From: an uncultured Eubacteriales bacterium
GTDB taxonomy: Bacteria > Bacillota > Clostridia > Oscillospirales > CAG-272
Direction of reading: 5' to 3'
DNA: 58,117 nt
Assembly: GCA_934432725.1 (NCBI GenBank)
Contig: CAKRZE010000017.1
Span: forward strand, 1-58,117
The notes beneath the pieces are model-generated. The model ran no database searches. It was not told the DNA's origin and was given only the letters and a program-made list of their open reading frames with translations. The position numbers were made by a program, and so were the translations under genes. This document shows positions 9,039 through 18,216 of the stretch, piece by piece. The first letter of the stretch is position 1, and each line of letters opens with the position of its first letter.

Positions 9039-10196
9039 ATGAATACAAACAACAAAAATGAAACGCCCGCCGCTCCCGAAACAGCAGTGACCGAAAACGG
9101 TCCGGGCACCGAAAAAAAGCTTGATATTCACGACCTGATCGAAAAAGGAAAAACAAAGGGCTCTCTGTCAAACAGCGAGATTATGGAAGCGCTGGACGAC
9201 ATGGACTATGATCTGGAGCAGATCGAAAAGCTCTATGAAACGCTTGAAAACGCAGGCGTGGAGATTACCGGCTATCTGGACACGCCGGAATTTCAGGAAA
9301 TCGAAAACGAAATCGAACAGTTTGAAAGCGCCGAGGACATGGAAAAGATGCTGGTCCAGGAGGGACTTGCCATCGATGACCCGGTCCGGATGTATCTGAA
9401 GGAGATCGGAACGGTGCCGCTTTTGGACGCCGACCGCGAAATGGAGCTGGCAAAACGGATGGCGGAGGGAGATGCCGCCGCCAAAAACGAGCTGGTGAAG
9501 GCAAACCTTCGTCTGGTGGTTTCCATCGCCAAGCGTTATGTCGGAAAGGGCATGTTTTTCCTGGACCTCATCCAGGAAGGAAATCTCGGTCTGATGAAGG
9601 CGGTTGACAAGTTCGACTACCGCAAGGGCTATAAGTTTTCCACGTATGCCACGTGGTGGATCCGTCAGGCAATTACACGCGCCATCGCGGATCAGGCAAG
9701 AACCATCAGAATCCCGGTCCACATGGTGGAAACCATTCACAAGGTCTCCAGAATCCAGCGCCAGCTCCTGCAGGAGCTCGGTCATGAGGCAACCGCCGAT
9801 GAGATCGCCGAGCAGCTCAATATGAGCGCCGACAAGGTGCGCGAAATCATGCGCATTTCGCAGGACCCCGTTTCTCTGGAAATGCCGATCGGCGAAGAAG
9901 AGGACAGCCACCTCGGCGACTTTATCCCGGATGACGACTCCCCCGCCCCGGCAGACGCCGCCTCCTACACCCTTTTGCGCGAGCAGATTGCAGAGGTGCT
10001 TCATACCCTTACGCCGCGGGAGGAGCAGGTGCTCAAGCTGCGCTTCGGTCTGGATGACGGCAAAACAAGAACGCTGGAGGAGGTCGGAAAGGTCTTCAAC
10101 ATCACGCGCGAACGGATCCGCCAGATTGAAGCAAAGGCGCTGCGCAAGCTCCGCCACCCGAGCCGCTCCAAGCGTCTGAAGGATTATTTGGATTGA
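9039..10196 (+). CDS. rpoD: primary sigma factor RpoD (sigma-A)
   Basis: A 385-residue housekeeping sigma-70 factor. Region 1.2 is at about 112-145 (DPVRMYLKEIGTVPLL), region 2 at about 150-220 with the -10 recognition helix FSTYATWWIRQAITRAI, region 3 at about 228-300, and region 4 at about 320-380 with RERIRQIEAKALRKLR. The acidic N-terminal stretch fits region 1.1. The ATG at 9039 is the first plausible start. Its Shine-Dalgarno (AAAGGAAAGG, ending 9023) is about 15 bases away, longer than ideal. The many -10/-35 pairs matching sigma-A consensus in this window agree with this factor. Confidence 0.97.
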   Translation: MNTNNKNETPAAPETAVTENGPGTEKKLDIHDLIEKGKTKGSLSNSEIMEALDDMDYDLEQIEKLYETLENAGVEITGYLDTPEFQEIENEIEQFESAEDMEKMLVQEGLAIDDPVRMYLKEIGTVPLLDADREMELAKRMAEGDAAAKNELVKANLRLVVSIAKRYVGKGMFFLDLIQEGNLGLMKAVDKFDYRKGYKFSTYATWWIRQAITRAIADQARTIRIPVHMVETIHKVSRIQRQLLQELGHEATADEIAEQLNMSADKVREIMRISQDPVSLEMPIGEEEDSHLGDFIPDDDSPAPADAASYTLLREQIAEVLHTLTPREEQVLKLRFGLDDGKTRTLEEVGKVFNITRERIRQIEAKALRKLRHPSRSKRLKDYLD

Positions 10197-10381
10197 TTCC
10201 GGTCCCGTTTGTTTGTTTCCGACAAGATTTGCATCGATTTTCTGTATCAGATGACCGTTCAAACGGCAGTTAGCACAAACGGAAAGTGCAGTGCTTGTGA
10301 TTTTTGACTAAAAACCGCCTTTTTTTCAAATACAGTCTGAAAAAAGTCACAACACGCGCACCGGGCGAGAGCAAAATTTTC

Positions 10382-10410
10382 TTGACAGATGAAATAATTT
10401 GATGTAAAAT
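10382..10410 (+). promoter_or_regulatory. sigma-A promoter for the 10467 lipoprotein gene
   Basis: A perfect -35 TTGACA (10382-10387), a 17-base spacer and -10 TAAAAT (10405-10410). Transcription would start near 10417, about 50 bases before the start codon. Confidence 0.88.
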
Positions 10411-10466
10411 AAGACTGATTCATAATTTCCCGCTGTGTGTTACAGTAATAATTGAGGAGGATCCGC

Positions 10467-12257
10467 ATGAAAAAAAGAGCATTATGCCTTGTTCTCGGAA
10501 TGCTGATGGTTTTGGCAGCGCTTTTGACGGGCTGTTCGAATGGCAGCGGCAACGTCGATACCGAGAGCGCCACAGAGGCATTGACCATTACGCTTTACTG
10601 CATCAAGCAGGAGGGTACCACCGATGAGGGCATTGCAAAGGTTCAGAACGCCCTGAATGAGATCACGGAGAACAGATTCAATACCCACCTGATTCTGAAG
10701 CTTTATACGGAAGAGGAATACTATTCCGTTATCGATGAGATGGCAGCTGCCATTGAACAGAAGGTAAAGGAAAAGGAAGAAGAAGAAAAGCGCAAAAAGG
10801 AAGAGGCACAGTCTCTGAAAAAAGCAGGGATCACCGTGGCGCAGACCGAAGCCTCCACCGAAGAAACGACCTTTACGGTTGAAACGGTAATCGGCAGCGA
10901 CGGCAAGGTGAAGGTCGCCTATCCGAAGGAAGAGGAGAACCAGCTGGACATCTTCCTGATCAATGACATGACCAAGCTGAAGGAATATGCTTCCGAAGAG
11001 GTGATCCAGAATCTTTCGGAGCAGATGAGCGGAAGCTATAAGATTCTGAACAAATACATCAACTCCTCCCTGCTGAACGCCGTCACAATCGACGGAGGCA
11101 TCATGGCGGTTCCGAACAACCACACAGTCGGAGAATATACATATCTGCTTGTCAACAAGGAGCTTGCAACCGACAAGCTGTATTACGGCGAAAAGGATTT
11201 CGGCTCCTTTGTGGGTCTTGAAACCTATCTGAAGGATGTCGCCACGTATTATCCCGACTATACGCCGCTTTACAATCTGCCGGACGATATGATCGTCAGC
11301 ATTACGGGCGAAAAGAGCCTTTTGGGCGGTTATGCCAATTCCGATACGACCGCAACCTCCCGTATGCTCCCGAAGAACCTGCTCAGCCTTGCCGGATATA
11401 CCAACTATCTGAAGGCATGCTATAACTACAGAACAGCCGGTTATGTTGAGGAAGGCGATGCATATTCGCTTCCTGAGGGAAAGAAGTTTGCAGCAGCGTA
11501 TATCAAAGGCGATTACAGTGTCAAAGCCAAATACGAAGACGACTATTATGTCTACGTGGCAAACAAGCCGATCGCAACGCAGAAGGATGCTCTGGCGGGC
11601 GCATTCTGCATCAGCTCCTACACGAAAAATGCCGGCAGATGCATGGAGATCATTTCCCTGCTCACCACCGATGCCGAGGTCAGAAACATCTTCCAGTACG
11701 GTGTGGAGGGCGTCAACTATACGCTGGATGAAGATACCGGCGTTGTCATTCCGACCGGCAACCAGGAATTTGCATACAACATGAACATGTACCACACCGG
11801 CAACCAATTTATTCTGAAGCCCTCTGCGGACATGTCCGACACGATGAAGAGCCTTGCGGCAAACAACTGGGAAAATGCAAAGCTCCAGAACAACGATATT
11901 ATTTTCAGCCCCTATCTCTTCTTCACGCTGAAATATATCAGCGAGGAAAGCATTGCCGAGAACCCGCCGGTCGATGAAGACGGTAATCCCATTGCCTATA
12001 CGTTCATGTACACGGCAGAAATGGTGAAGGGCGTTGAGGACGTCAGCAAGGAAGCCTTTGAGAAGATCAAGAACTTCAAGGAATATGTGGACGAAAACGG
12101 CGAAACCGTCACCTTTGCAAAATTCCTGAAGCTCCTGCGCGAAGAGGTTGACAGCAGCATCTACTTCGAAGCTGCCACAGACACAAGAAAGAATGACGAT
12201 TCCATCTATAAGCAGTATCTGACCTGGTATGCAAATGCATATGAGCAGAACAGCTGA
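10467..12257 (+). CDS. extracellular solute-binding-type lipoprotein
   Basis: A 596-residue predicted lipoprotein. The signal peptide (MKKRALCLVLGMLMVLAAL) ends in the lipobox LTGC with C23 as the acylated residue. The mature part resembles family 1 extracellular solute-binding proteins, with a beta-strand-rich start (ALTITLYCIKQ) and repeated aromatic ligand-pocket-like stretches. A highly charged, lysine/glutamate-rich helical insert lies at about residues 95-125. AGGAGG sits 6 bases before the ATG, and promoter and terminators make it a single-gene unit. No permease or ATPase gene is adjacent, so the transported ligand, or whether it serves transport at all, cannot be inferred. Confidence 0.75.
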   Translation: MKKRALCLVLGMLMVLAALLTGCSNGSGNVDTESATEALTITLYCIKQEGTTDEGIAKVQNALNEITENRFNTHLILKLYTEEEYYSVIDEMAAAIEQKVKEKEEEEKRKKEEAQSLKKAGITVAQTEASTEETTFTVETVIGSDGKVKVAYPKEEENQLDIFLINDMTKLKEYASEEVIQNLSEQMSGSYKILNKYINSSLLNAVTIDGGIMAVPNNHTVGEYTYLLVNKELATDKLYYGEKDFGSFVGLETYLKDVATYYPDYTPLYNLPDDMIVSITGEKSLLGGYANSDTTATSRMLPKNLLSLAGYTNYLKACYNYRTAGYVEEGDAYSLPEGKKFAAAYIKGDYSVKAKYEDDYYVYVANKPIATQKDALAGAFCISSYTKNAGRCMEIISLLTTDAEVRNIFQYGVEGVNYTLDEDTGVVIPTGNQEFAYNMNMYHTGNQFILKPSADMSDTMKSLAANNWENAKLQNNDIIFSPYLFFTLKYISEESIAENPPVDEDGNPIAYTFMYTAEMVKGVEDVSKEAFEKIKNFKEYVDENGETVTFAKFLKLLREEVDSSIYFEAATDTRKNDDSIYKQYLTWYANAYEQNS

Positions 12258-12275
12258 TTTCCGATAAGATCGCAC

Positions 12276-12316
12276 AATCCGGCTGTGCTCTGTCAGAGCA
12301 CAGCCGGATTTCGTTC
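12276..12316 (+). terminator. terminator after the lipoprotein gene
   Basis: A perfect 16-bp stem (12276-12291 with 12295-12310) closes a 3-base loop. The T tail is short (TTTCGTT). Confidence 0.8.
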
Positions 12317-12336
12317 CGGAATGAAGACACAGCAAG

Positions 12337-12380
12337 AAGCGTCCCCTTGCCGATACCGCGGCGAGAGGACGCTTTTGTTT
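12337..12380 (+). terminator. second tandem terminator
   Basis: AAGCGTCC (12337-12344) pairs with GGACGCTT (12367-12374), with an inner CTTGCCG/CGGCGAG stem, followed by TTGTTT. It backs up the hairpin just upstream. Confidence 0.65.
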
Positions 12381-12538
12381 CAGCCCGCAAGCGGGGGGGT
12401 AAACCGGCTGCCGAAATGCGGCTGCACACGAAACCGGACGCAAAATACCTCCAAAGCGTCCTCTGTTTATCCCGATCCCGGGATGATGCAGCCGGTTCTC
12501 CGAGCAGAACGCCTCAGACTTGGCAGGCTCTTCCGCCT

Positions 12539-13369
12539 TCAAAACACAAAGGCAAGGAGCAGCATATGAACCGGATAAAACAGATAAAAGCCGTACCGCA
12601 TCAGCGCACTCCCGCAGAGCTTGCCCGGCATGCCTTTTTCCCCGTTATAAAGGAGAAGCGGGATCAGCGCCGCAAGCCGCAGCAGATTGACAACGTCCCA
12701 TTCGGAGAAAGAGCCGAAAAAGCTCCGCACCGTCTGAAGCGGCGTCCAGCCAAAGCGCTCTGCCAAAATACCCGCACAGAACGCCAGCGGTCTTAAGCAG
12801 GTTACAAGCACAAAAAGTCCGCAAGCCAAAGGCTCCGGCGCCCCGTCTCCGGGAAATCCTGAAACACAGCCGCCATGCAGGCTCCCGGAGTGCCGGGCAG
12901 CATCCATGTCTGCTTTTCCGGATCGTGTCCCGGCACCGAATGCCGCAACGGTCAGCACGCCGACTGCGGCATAATCCGTACGCGCCAGAACCGCAGCCGC
13001 GCACAACAGGAAAACCGACAAAGGATACAGCCATTTTCCGCACTTTCCGATCCGGCACAGCCAATCCTTCAGAATCAGGCACATAAGCCCCAAAAGAAGC
13101 GTCCAAAGCACGTTCTGATATGCAGGATCAAACCACGTGTCAGACACAAAGCGGTCAAAGCACGGCTCGGACAGCACCGCAGCGCAAAAAAGCCGCAGCA
13201 TATAACGGGGAACATTGCGGGTATGGCGGTATCCGTTTGCGATCAAAAATGCGTAAATCGGAAATGCCAGACGTCCGATGACCCTCATCCAGAATATCCC
13301 CCCGCAATACCCGATATGATCGATCAGCATGCACAGGCACGCCATCACCTTTAAGCCGAATACCGTCAT
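12539..13369 (-). CDS. TraX-like membrane acyltransferase-family protein
   Basis: A 276-residue membrane protein. The start (LKVMACLCMLIDHIGY, then RVIGRLAFPIYAFLIANGY) is characteristic of the TraX family, named for the F-pilin acetyltransferase. The C-terminus (LIPLLLYNGEKG, FYLFYPVHMLLLAFVF) also matches the family. The family is common as a lone chromosomal gene in clostridia and its role there is unknown; no conjugation genes are near. The stretch at about residues 150-190 is glycine-rich and hydrophilic where relatives have membrane segments, and no other frame restores similarity. The ATG has GAAGAAGGA upstream and its own promoter. Confidence 0.72.
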   Translation of the reverse strand: MTVFGLKVMACLCMLIDHIGYCGGIFWMRVIGRLAFPIYAFLIANGYRHTRNVPRYMLRLFCAAVLSEPCFDRFVSDTWFDPAYQNVLWTLLLGLMCLILKDWLCRIGKCGKWLYPLSVFLLCAAAVLARTDYAAVGVLTVAAFGAGTRSGKADMDAARHSGSLHGGCVSGFPGDGAPEPLACGLFVLVTCLRPLAFCAGILAERFGWTPLQTVRSFFGSFSEWDVVNLLRLAALIPLLLYNGEKGMPGKLCGSALMRYGFYLFYPVHMLLLAFVF

Positions 13370-13461
13370 CTCTTTTGATCCTTCTTCCGTTGCATCAGAC
13401 GTGGAGCATAGCGCACCGCAGTCCGGCGCGGCGCTTCCTCCGAAGCGGTTCTGTCCTGAAC

Positions 13462-13491
13462 ATTATAGCAGGCTGCCTGCCGTATTGTCAA
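13462..13491 (-). promoter_or_regulatory. sigma-A promoter for the TraX-like gene
   Basis: On the minus strand a perfect TTGACA (13491-13486) and perfect TATAAT (13467-13462) are 18 bases apart, with an extended -10 TGC. The leader is about 85 bases. Confidence 0.85.
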
Positions 13492-13742
13492 CTGTCTGCA
13501 CAGAGTGCAGAAGGCTTTCCGGTCAGACGCAGGGAGGTGCCGCTCCTCCGCAGCAAGAGAGATGCCCCCGGCAATTTCGGCGCGGATTCTCTTTGCTTTT
13601 TGAAAGCCCGCCTCCTTCGCGCCGGCAGCTTCGGAAGCGGGTCTGCCGCGCAGCCTTCCGCTCCCCATCCCGTACCGCTGCCAATGCCTCCGGAAAACGC
13701 CGCCCAGCCCTTCCGGAAATTCCGTCCGGTTCAATTTCGCTC

Positions 13743-13771
13743 TTGCATTCTTCTGTGAATTATGCTATACT
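13743..13771 (+). promoter_or_regulatory. extended -10 promoter reading toward the 14338 gene
   Basis: TTGCAT (13743-13748), a 17-base spacer and TATACT (13766-13771), preceded by TGC. No other plus-strand gene lies before 14338, so it probably drives that gene through a leader of about 560 bases. Confidence 0.7.
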
Positions 13772-13779
13772 GGAAAGGA

Positions 13780-14337
13780 GAATATAAAGGAATTCTGTCA
13801 TTTTTCGCAAGAGCTCCTTTCCGGCAGTCCCTGCGGGTTTCCCTTCGTTTTCCGGAAGCTTCCCTCTTCCCCGGCATACTGCCGCACACCGCAGATTGCG
13901 GCTGCCGCAGACGGTCCCCGCTTTCTGCATTCCGACCGTCACAGCTTCGGCAGAACCGCCTCCGCTGCGGTCCTGTCCGGGCTTATTCCTGCCTGCTGCA
14001 AAACGGACCCGCACACCCAAAGCCTCCGCTTTTCCCGGACGCACATAGGATGCGGTCCGCATGCGCTCATCAAAGCAATTTCACCGCATGCATCAGGGCT
14101 TCTTCGCGGGCAGAACGCTTCTCCCCCCGTCTGTCCCCCTCACAGCGGTTCTTTCCGGCACCCGGAAAGCCGCAGGCTCCCGTTGAGCCATCCTCACCTG
14201 ACCACACAGGACAGCATTCCTTGCGGCACAGGGATCATTGGGGGAAGAGCCGCTCGCATTCCGCGCGGCACCGCCCGATCAGCCCCCCGGATTCCCGGGT
14301 GTCATTTACTCATTTCTTCAGCAAAAGGAGATTTACC
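13780..14337 (+). other. long untranslated leader or gene-free stretch
   Basis: About 560 bases between the promoter and the start at 14338. The frame of the downstream gene is open throughout, but it has no start codon with a ribosome site and the conceptual protein is arginine-, proline- and serine-rich low-complexity, unlike a real domain. I recognise no riboswitch. The only clear signal is AAAGGAG at 14324-14330, the site for the gene itself. Confidence 0.45.
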
Positions 14338-15312
14338 ATGTTCTTCACCCTCAGGCGAACGGTTTCAACCCTGCTTGCAGTCTGCATCATGGCTGCGCTC
14401 ATCTGTATCATGCCCTTTTCTGCGGCAGCCGCAGATCAGTATCTTGCCTCCTGCGTGGACCTGTCCACCGCCAACCAAAACATGTCCGGAACCGGATATT
14501 CCTGGGCAAACCGCTCCGGGACCCTGACGCTGACCAATCTGAAAATCAAAACGACCGATGAATACGGGCTCCGCATTCCGAAAAATGCAACGCTGGTCCT
14601 TGTCGGCGACAATTATGTCGAGGCCTCCTCCATCGCCGTCACCGCGCTTCTTTCCCTGTCCATCCAAGGCAGCGGCTCCTTGACCCTGGTTGCGGGAGAC
14701 ACCGGTCTGAAAATGATCTCGCCGGATAAAACCGCCGCGCTGCGCATCATTGAGGGCAGCATCACCATCCGCGCTGGAAAGACCGGCATCCGCTCTGACT
14801 ATCCCCCCGTTGCCATCGGAAACACCGCCAAGCTTCAGATCAACATTTCCGAAGAGGACGGGCAGGCGGTCCTTGCCGACATCCTTCAGCTGAACAGCGG
14901 CGCACTGACGGCAGACGCAAAGCTGTCCGCCTCCTCCTACATCAAAATCGGCGCATGCGCGCTTCAGGTGACTTCCCGCAAGGGCGCAGCCATTAACGCC
15001 CCGGAAATCAATATCAACAAGGACGTCCCCATGAAAACAGGCGGCGATCAGAGCAGCCTCGGGCAGGCAGAGTCTTACAACGGTGAAGCCTGCATTGTTC
15101 TGGAGCCGAAGGCTTACGTCAAAAAGAGCGTGATCCTGGGCGACAAATATGCCGCTTTCTGGGATTATGTCATCCTGATCGGAACCGCAGTGCTGCTGAT
15201 CGCCGCCGTTGCACTCCCGATCATCTTCCGGATGCGGAAAAACCGAAAGAAAAAAGAAGAGATCGAAGCGCGCCGCGCCGCTGAAAAAGCTGCCCGCAAA
15301 AAATCATCGTAA
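14338..15312 (+). CDS. secreted, membrane-anchored repeat protein
   Basis: A 324-residue exported protein. An N-terminal signal segment (RTVSTLLAVCIMAALICIM) ends near AAAADQ. It is followed by about 220 residues of short beta-strand repeats (such as SGTLTLTNLKIKT and LSLSIQGSGSLTLVAG) like a solenoid or carbohydrate-binding beta-helix domain. A C-terminal membrane helix (VILIGTAVLLIAAVALPII) precedes a lysine/arginine-rich cytoplasmic tail. The protein should therefore display its repeats outside the cell. ATG 14338 is fixed by AAAGGAG and the signal peptide. I do not recognise a catalytic motif; a cell-surface binding role is inference. Confidence 0.75.
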   Translation: MFFTLRRTVSTLLAVCIMAALICIMPFSAAAADQYLASCVDLSTANQNMSGTGYSWANRSGTLTLTNLKIKTTDEYGLRIPKNATLVLVGDNYVEASSIAVTALLSLSIQGSGSLTLVAGDTGLKMISPDKTAALRIIEGSITIRAGKTGIRSDYPPVAIGNTAKLQINISEEDGQAVLADILQLNSGALTADAKLSASSYIKIGACALQVTSRKGAAINAPEININKDVPMKTGGDQSSLGQAESYNGEACIVLEPKAYVKKSVILGDKYAAFWDYVILIGTAVLLIAAVALPIIFRMRKNRKKKEEIEARRAAEKAARKKSS

Positions 15313-15426
15313 AGAGAGCTGTCATGCCCCGGCAAGCCGGATATCCTTCCCATGCGGAAAGCCTGTCCGGTTTTAACCGCTTCACAGCCGGAACCCGGCA
15401 GCAGGCGGGAAAATCAACCGAAAAAC

Positions 15427-15466
15427 CCATGGGTGAGGCATTCCGGTGCGTCACCCACCGGTTTTT
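15427..15466 (+). terminator. terminator after the 14338 gene
   Basis: GGGTGAGGC (15431-15439) pairs with GCGTCACCC (15448-15456) with one mismatch, followed by TTTTT (15462-15466). The rest of the 15313-15642 gap shows nothing recognisable. Confidence 0.7.
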
Positions 15467-15642
15467 ATGAGGACTTTCGCTATTCAGAGGACTAACCCGC
15501 GCAAGGCATTCAAACGGTCAGGCTATGGCTCCTTTTATCTGTGCCTTGCAGCTTTTTTCCTCCGGAACGACAGCAAGCCTGTCCTCATAATCCGGTCAAA
15601 TTCCACGAAAGAAGATGCTTTTGCCAACGCAAAGCTACGGTC

Positions 15643-16749
15643 ATGCATATGAATCACCCCGATCAGCCTGCCGGACAGCCGCAGCTCCCACCCGAGCTTG
15701 TCCCGCCGCTTTTATACTGGTATCAGATGTCCGCCCGGCAGCTTCCGTGGCGGCAGGATCCGACGCCGTATCACGTCTGGATCTCGGAAATTATGCTGCA
15801 GCAGACACGCGTGGAGGCGGTCAAGCCCTATTACGACCGGTTCATCCGTGCCTTTCCGACCCCGGAAGCGCTCGCTGGCTCGGATGACAGCCAGCTGATG
15901 AAGCTCTGGGAGGGACTTGGATACTACAGCCGCGCACGGAATCTCAAAAAAGCCGCAATCCTCCTGACGGAGCAATACGGCGGCGTATTTCCGAAATCCG
16001 TCCGGGAACTGAAAAAGCTGCCGGGCATAGGGGACTATACCGCGGGAGCAATCGCCTCCATCGCCTTCGGCTTGCCGGAGCCTGCCGTAGACGGCAACGT
16101 CCTGCGGGTAACCGCACGTCTGACGGCAGATTCCCGCGATATTCTGCGTCCGGACGTCCGGAATTCCTTCCGGGAAGCGCTTCGCCTCCTCTACCCGCCG
16201 GATGAAGCCGGCGCATCTTCCCTGACGCAGGCGCTCATGGAGCTGGGCGCTTTGGTCTGTCTGCCGAACGGCGCTCCGCTTTGCAGTTCCTGTCCCCTTT
16301 CCGACCTGTGTCTTGCAAACCGGAAGAGCCTGACCGATGTCATTCCGTTCCGTCCGCCGCGTGCAGCCCGAACCGTACAGGATCGGACGGTACTCCTGCT
16401 CTGCCATGGCGGCAGATATGCAATACGGCAGCGCCCGCCGAAGGGCTTACTCGCCTCCCTCTGGGAATTCCCGGCGATCGAGGGGCAGGCAGACCGCAAC
16501 GCCGCCCTCGCTCAGGCGGAGGCGTGGGGTGCCTCCCCTCTGCACGCGGAGACGCTCCCGCCCGCCAGACACATTTTCACGCATCTGGAATGGCACATGA
16601 CCGGATGGCTTCTTTCCTGCGGGCAGGCTCCTGCCGGCTTTGTCTGGGCAACACCGGAGCAGCTTGAAAGCACCTATGCCATCCCCTCTGCATTCCGGGC
16701 GTTCCGGAAATACATTGACGCCGCATACTCCGATTCCAATTTTGACTGA
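15643..16749 (+). CDS. mutY: A/G-specific adenine glycosylase MutY
   Basis: A 368-residue base-excision glycosylase that removes adenine mispaired with 8-oxoguanine. Visible are the catalytic-glutamate motif EIMLQQTRV, the helix-hairpin-helix LPGIGDYTAGAIASIAFG with the catalytic aspartate in AVDGNV, and the iron-sulfur loop CLPNGAPLCSSCPLSDLC. Its first cysteine spacing is 7, one more than in E. coli. A C-terminal NUDIX-like domain follows for 8-oxoguanine recognition (KGLLASLWEFPAIEG). Starts at 15643 and 15649 are both possible and neither has a good ribosome site; the open frame further upstream is not conserved. The M18 gene follows 13 bases later. Confidence 0.93.
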   Translation: MHMNHPDQPAGQPQLPPELVPPLLYWYQMSARQLPWRQDPTPYHVWISEIMLQQTRVEAVKPYYDRFIRAFPTPEALAGSDDSQLMKLWEGLGYYSRARNLKKAAILLTEQYGGVFPKSVRELKKLPGIGDYTAGAIASIAFGLPEPAVDGNVLRVTARLTADSRDILRPDVRNSFREALRLLYPPDEAGASSLTQALMELGALVCLPNGAPLCSSCPLSDLCLANRKSLTDVIPFRPPRAARTVQDRTVLLLCHGGRYAIRQRPPKGLLASLWEFPAIEGQADRNAALAQAEAWGASPLHAETLPPARHIFTHLEWHMTGWLLSCGQAPAGFVWATPEQLESTYAIPSAFRAFRKYIDAAYSDSNFD

Positions 16750-16762
16750 AAGGATGTCTTCC

Positions 16763-18091
16763 ATGTACGAAACCATAACAAATGACCTGCTTTCCTTCAT
16801 CCGCCGTTCCCCGAGCTGCTATCATGCCGTAAAAAACATCGCGGCAGAGCTGGAGCAGCAGGGATACCGTGAGCTTTCCGAGGCGGATACATGGACGCTG
16901 GCGGCAGGAGGAAAATACTATGTCTGCCGGAACGGCTCCTCCCTTCTCAGCTTCCGCATTCCGGACGCAGCCCGGAAGCCCGCCGATTGCGGATTTATGA
17001 TTACCGCTGCCCACAGCGATTCCCCCACCTTCAAAATCAAAGAAAATGCGGAGCTTTCCGCCGATCCCCGCTATATCCGGCTGAACACCGAGCGATACGG
17101 CGGACTGCTCTGCTCCACATGGCTGGATCGCCCCCTGTCCGTTGCGGGAAAGGTTGCCCTTCGGACGGAAGACGGAATCAGAACCGTTCTTTTGGACATT
17201 GATCGGGATCTTGTTCTGATTCCGAACGTTGCCATCCATATGAACCGCACGGCAAACGAAAACGCCTCCTATAACGCCGCCGTTGACATGGCGCCCGTTT
17301 TCAGTGACGGAACCGGAAAGGAGCAGTTCCGGAAGCTGATCGCCTCGGCGGTCGGCGCAGATGAGAAGGATATTCTCGGCACCGATCTGTTTCTGTACAA
17401 CCGCATGCCCGGCTCGGTATGGGGACTGAACGGAGAGTTTTTCTCGGCGCCCCGTCTGGACGATCTGCAATGCGTCTATGCCGCGCTGCGCGGCTTTCAG
17501 GACGCCCCGGCGGGAGGCTGCATTCCGCTGCTTGCGGTGCTTGACAATGAAGAGGTCGGCAGCTGTACCCGTCAGGGAGCCGATTCCACCTTCCTCGGCG
17601 ACTGTCTGACCCGAATCTGCGCCTCTCTGCGCATTTCGCCCGCAGAGCAGCTGCGCATGCTGGCAAAGAGCTTTATGGTGTCGGCAGATAACGCGCATGC
17701 CGTTCATCCGAACCATCCGGAATATGCCGATGCCACACACCGCCCCCGGATGAACGGAGGCATTGTCATCAAGTTCAATGCGGCGCAGCGGTATACAACG
17801 GACGCCGAATCCTGTGCACTGTTCCAGAAGCTCTGCACGGATGCAGAGGTTTCCGTACAGTTTTTTACAAACCGCTCCGATCTTGCCGGAGGCAGCACCC
17901 TCGGCAACATTTCAAACTCTCATGTATCTCTCCGCACCGTTGACATCGGACTTCCGCAGCTTGCCATGCATTCGTCCTATGAAACCGCAGGAACCTCCGA
18001 CACTGCCGATCTGGCAAAAGTGCTCCGGCTGTTTTTCTCCGCCTCTCTACATCCCGGCAAAGACAGCTGCGCAATTGTTTATCCTTCATAA
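16763..18091 (+). CDS. M18 family aminopeptidase
   Basis: A 442-residue aspartyl-aminopeptidase-type M18 enzyme, a cytoplasmic, tetrahedral two-zinc exopeptidase. Metal and catalytic motifs include AAHSDSPTFKIK (the HxDxP ligand), LDNEEVGS (catalytic and ligand glutamates) and the late histidine region PQLAMHSSYE. The ATG at 16763 has AAAGG 9 bases upstream; an in-frame ATG at 16754 overlaps that site. It is probably cotranscribed with mutY. The family prefers acidic N-terminal residues in some members, but the specificity here is not determinable. Confidence 0.92.
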   Translation: MYETITNDLLSFIRRSPSCYHAVKNIAAELEQQGYRELSEADTWTLAAGGKYYVCRNGSSLLSFRIPDAARKPADCGFMITAAHSDSPTFKIKENAELSADPRYIRLNTERYGGLLCSTWLDRPLSVAGKVALRTEDGIRTVLLDIDRDLVLIPNVAIHMNRTANENASYNAAVDMAPVFSDGTGKEQFRKLIASAVGADEKDILGTDLFLYNRMPGSVWGLNGEFFSAPRLDDLQCVYAALRGFQDAPAGGCIPLLAVLDNEEVGSCTRQGADSTFLGDCLTRICASLRISPAEQLRMLAKSFMVSADNAHAVHPNHPEYADATHRPRMNGGIVIKFNAAQRYTTDAESCALFQKLCTDAEVSVQFFTNRSDLAGGSTLGNISNSHVSLRTVDIGLPQLAMHSSYETAGTSDTADLAKVLRLFFSASLHPGKDSCAIVYPS

Positions 18092-18216
18092 CAAAGGGCT
18101 GCAAAAACCCGGGAAACACTCCGAAGCTGAGGAAAAACGTATCCTCCAGCCCTCCGGCATGCAGCAGAGAAGGAGCTGTACCCGCACCGGCATCGGTCCC
18201 GCCGGTCAAACGCCCC

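Noticed and set aside
10482..12542. Minus-strand 686-codon open frame
   Set aside because: Antisense to the solute-binding lipoprotein gene, which has a consensus promoter, ribosome site and lipobox.
13762..14337. N-terminal extension of the 14338 gene
   Set aside because: In-frame and open but lacking a start with a ribosome site, and a signal peptide begins exactly at 14338.
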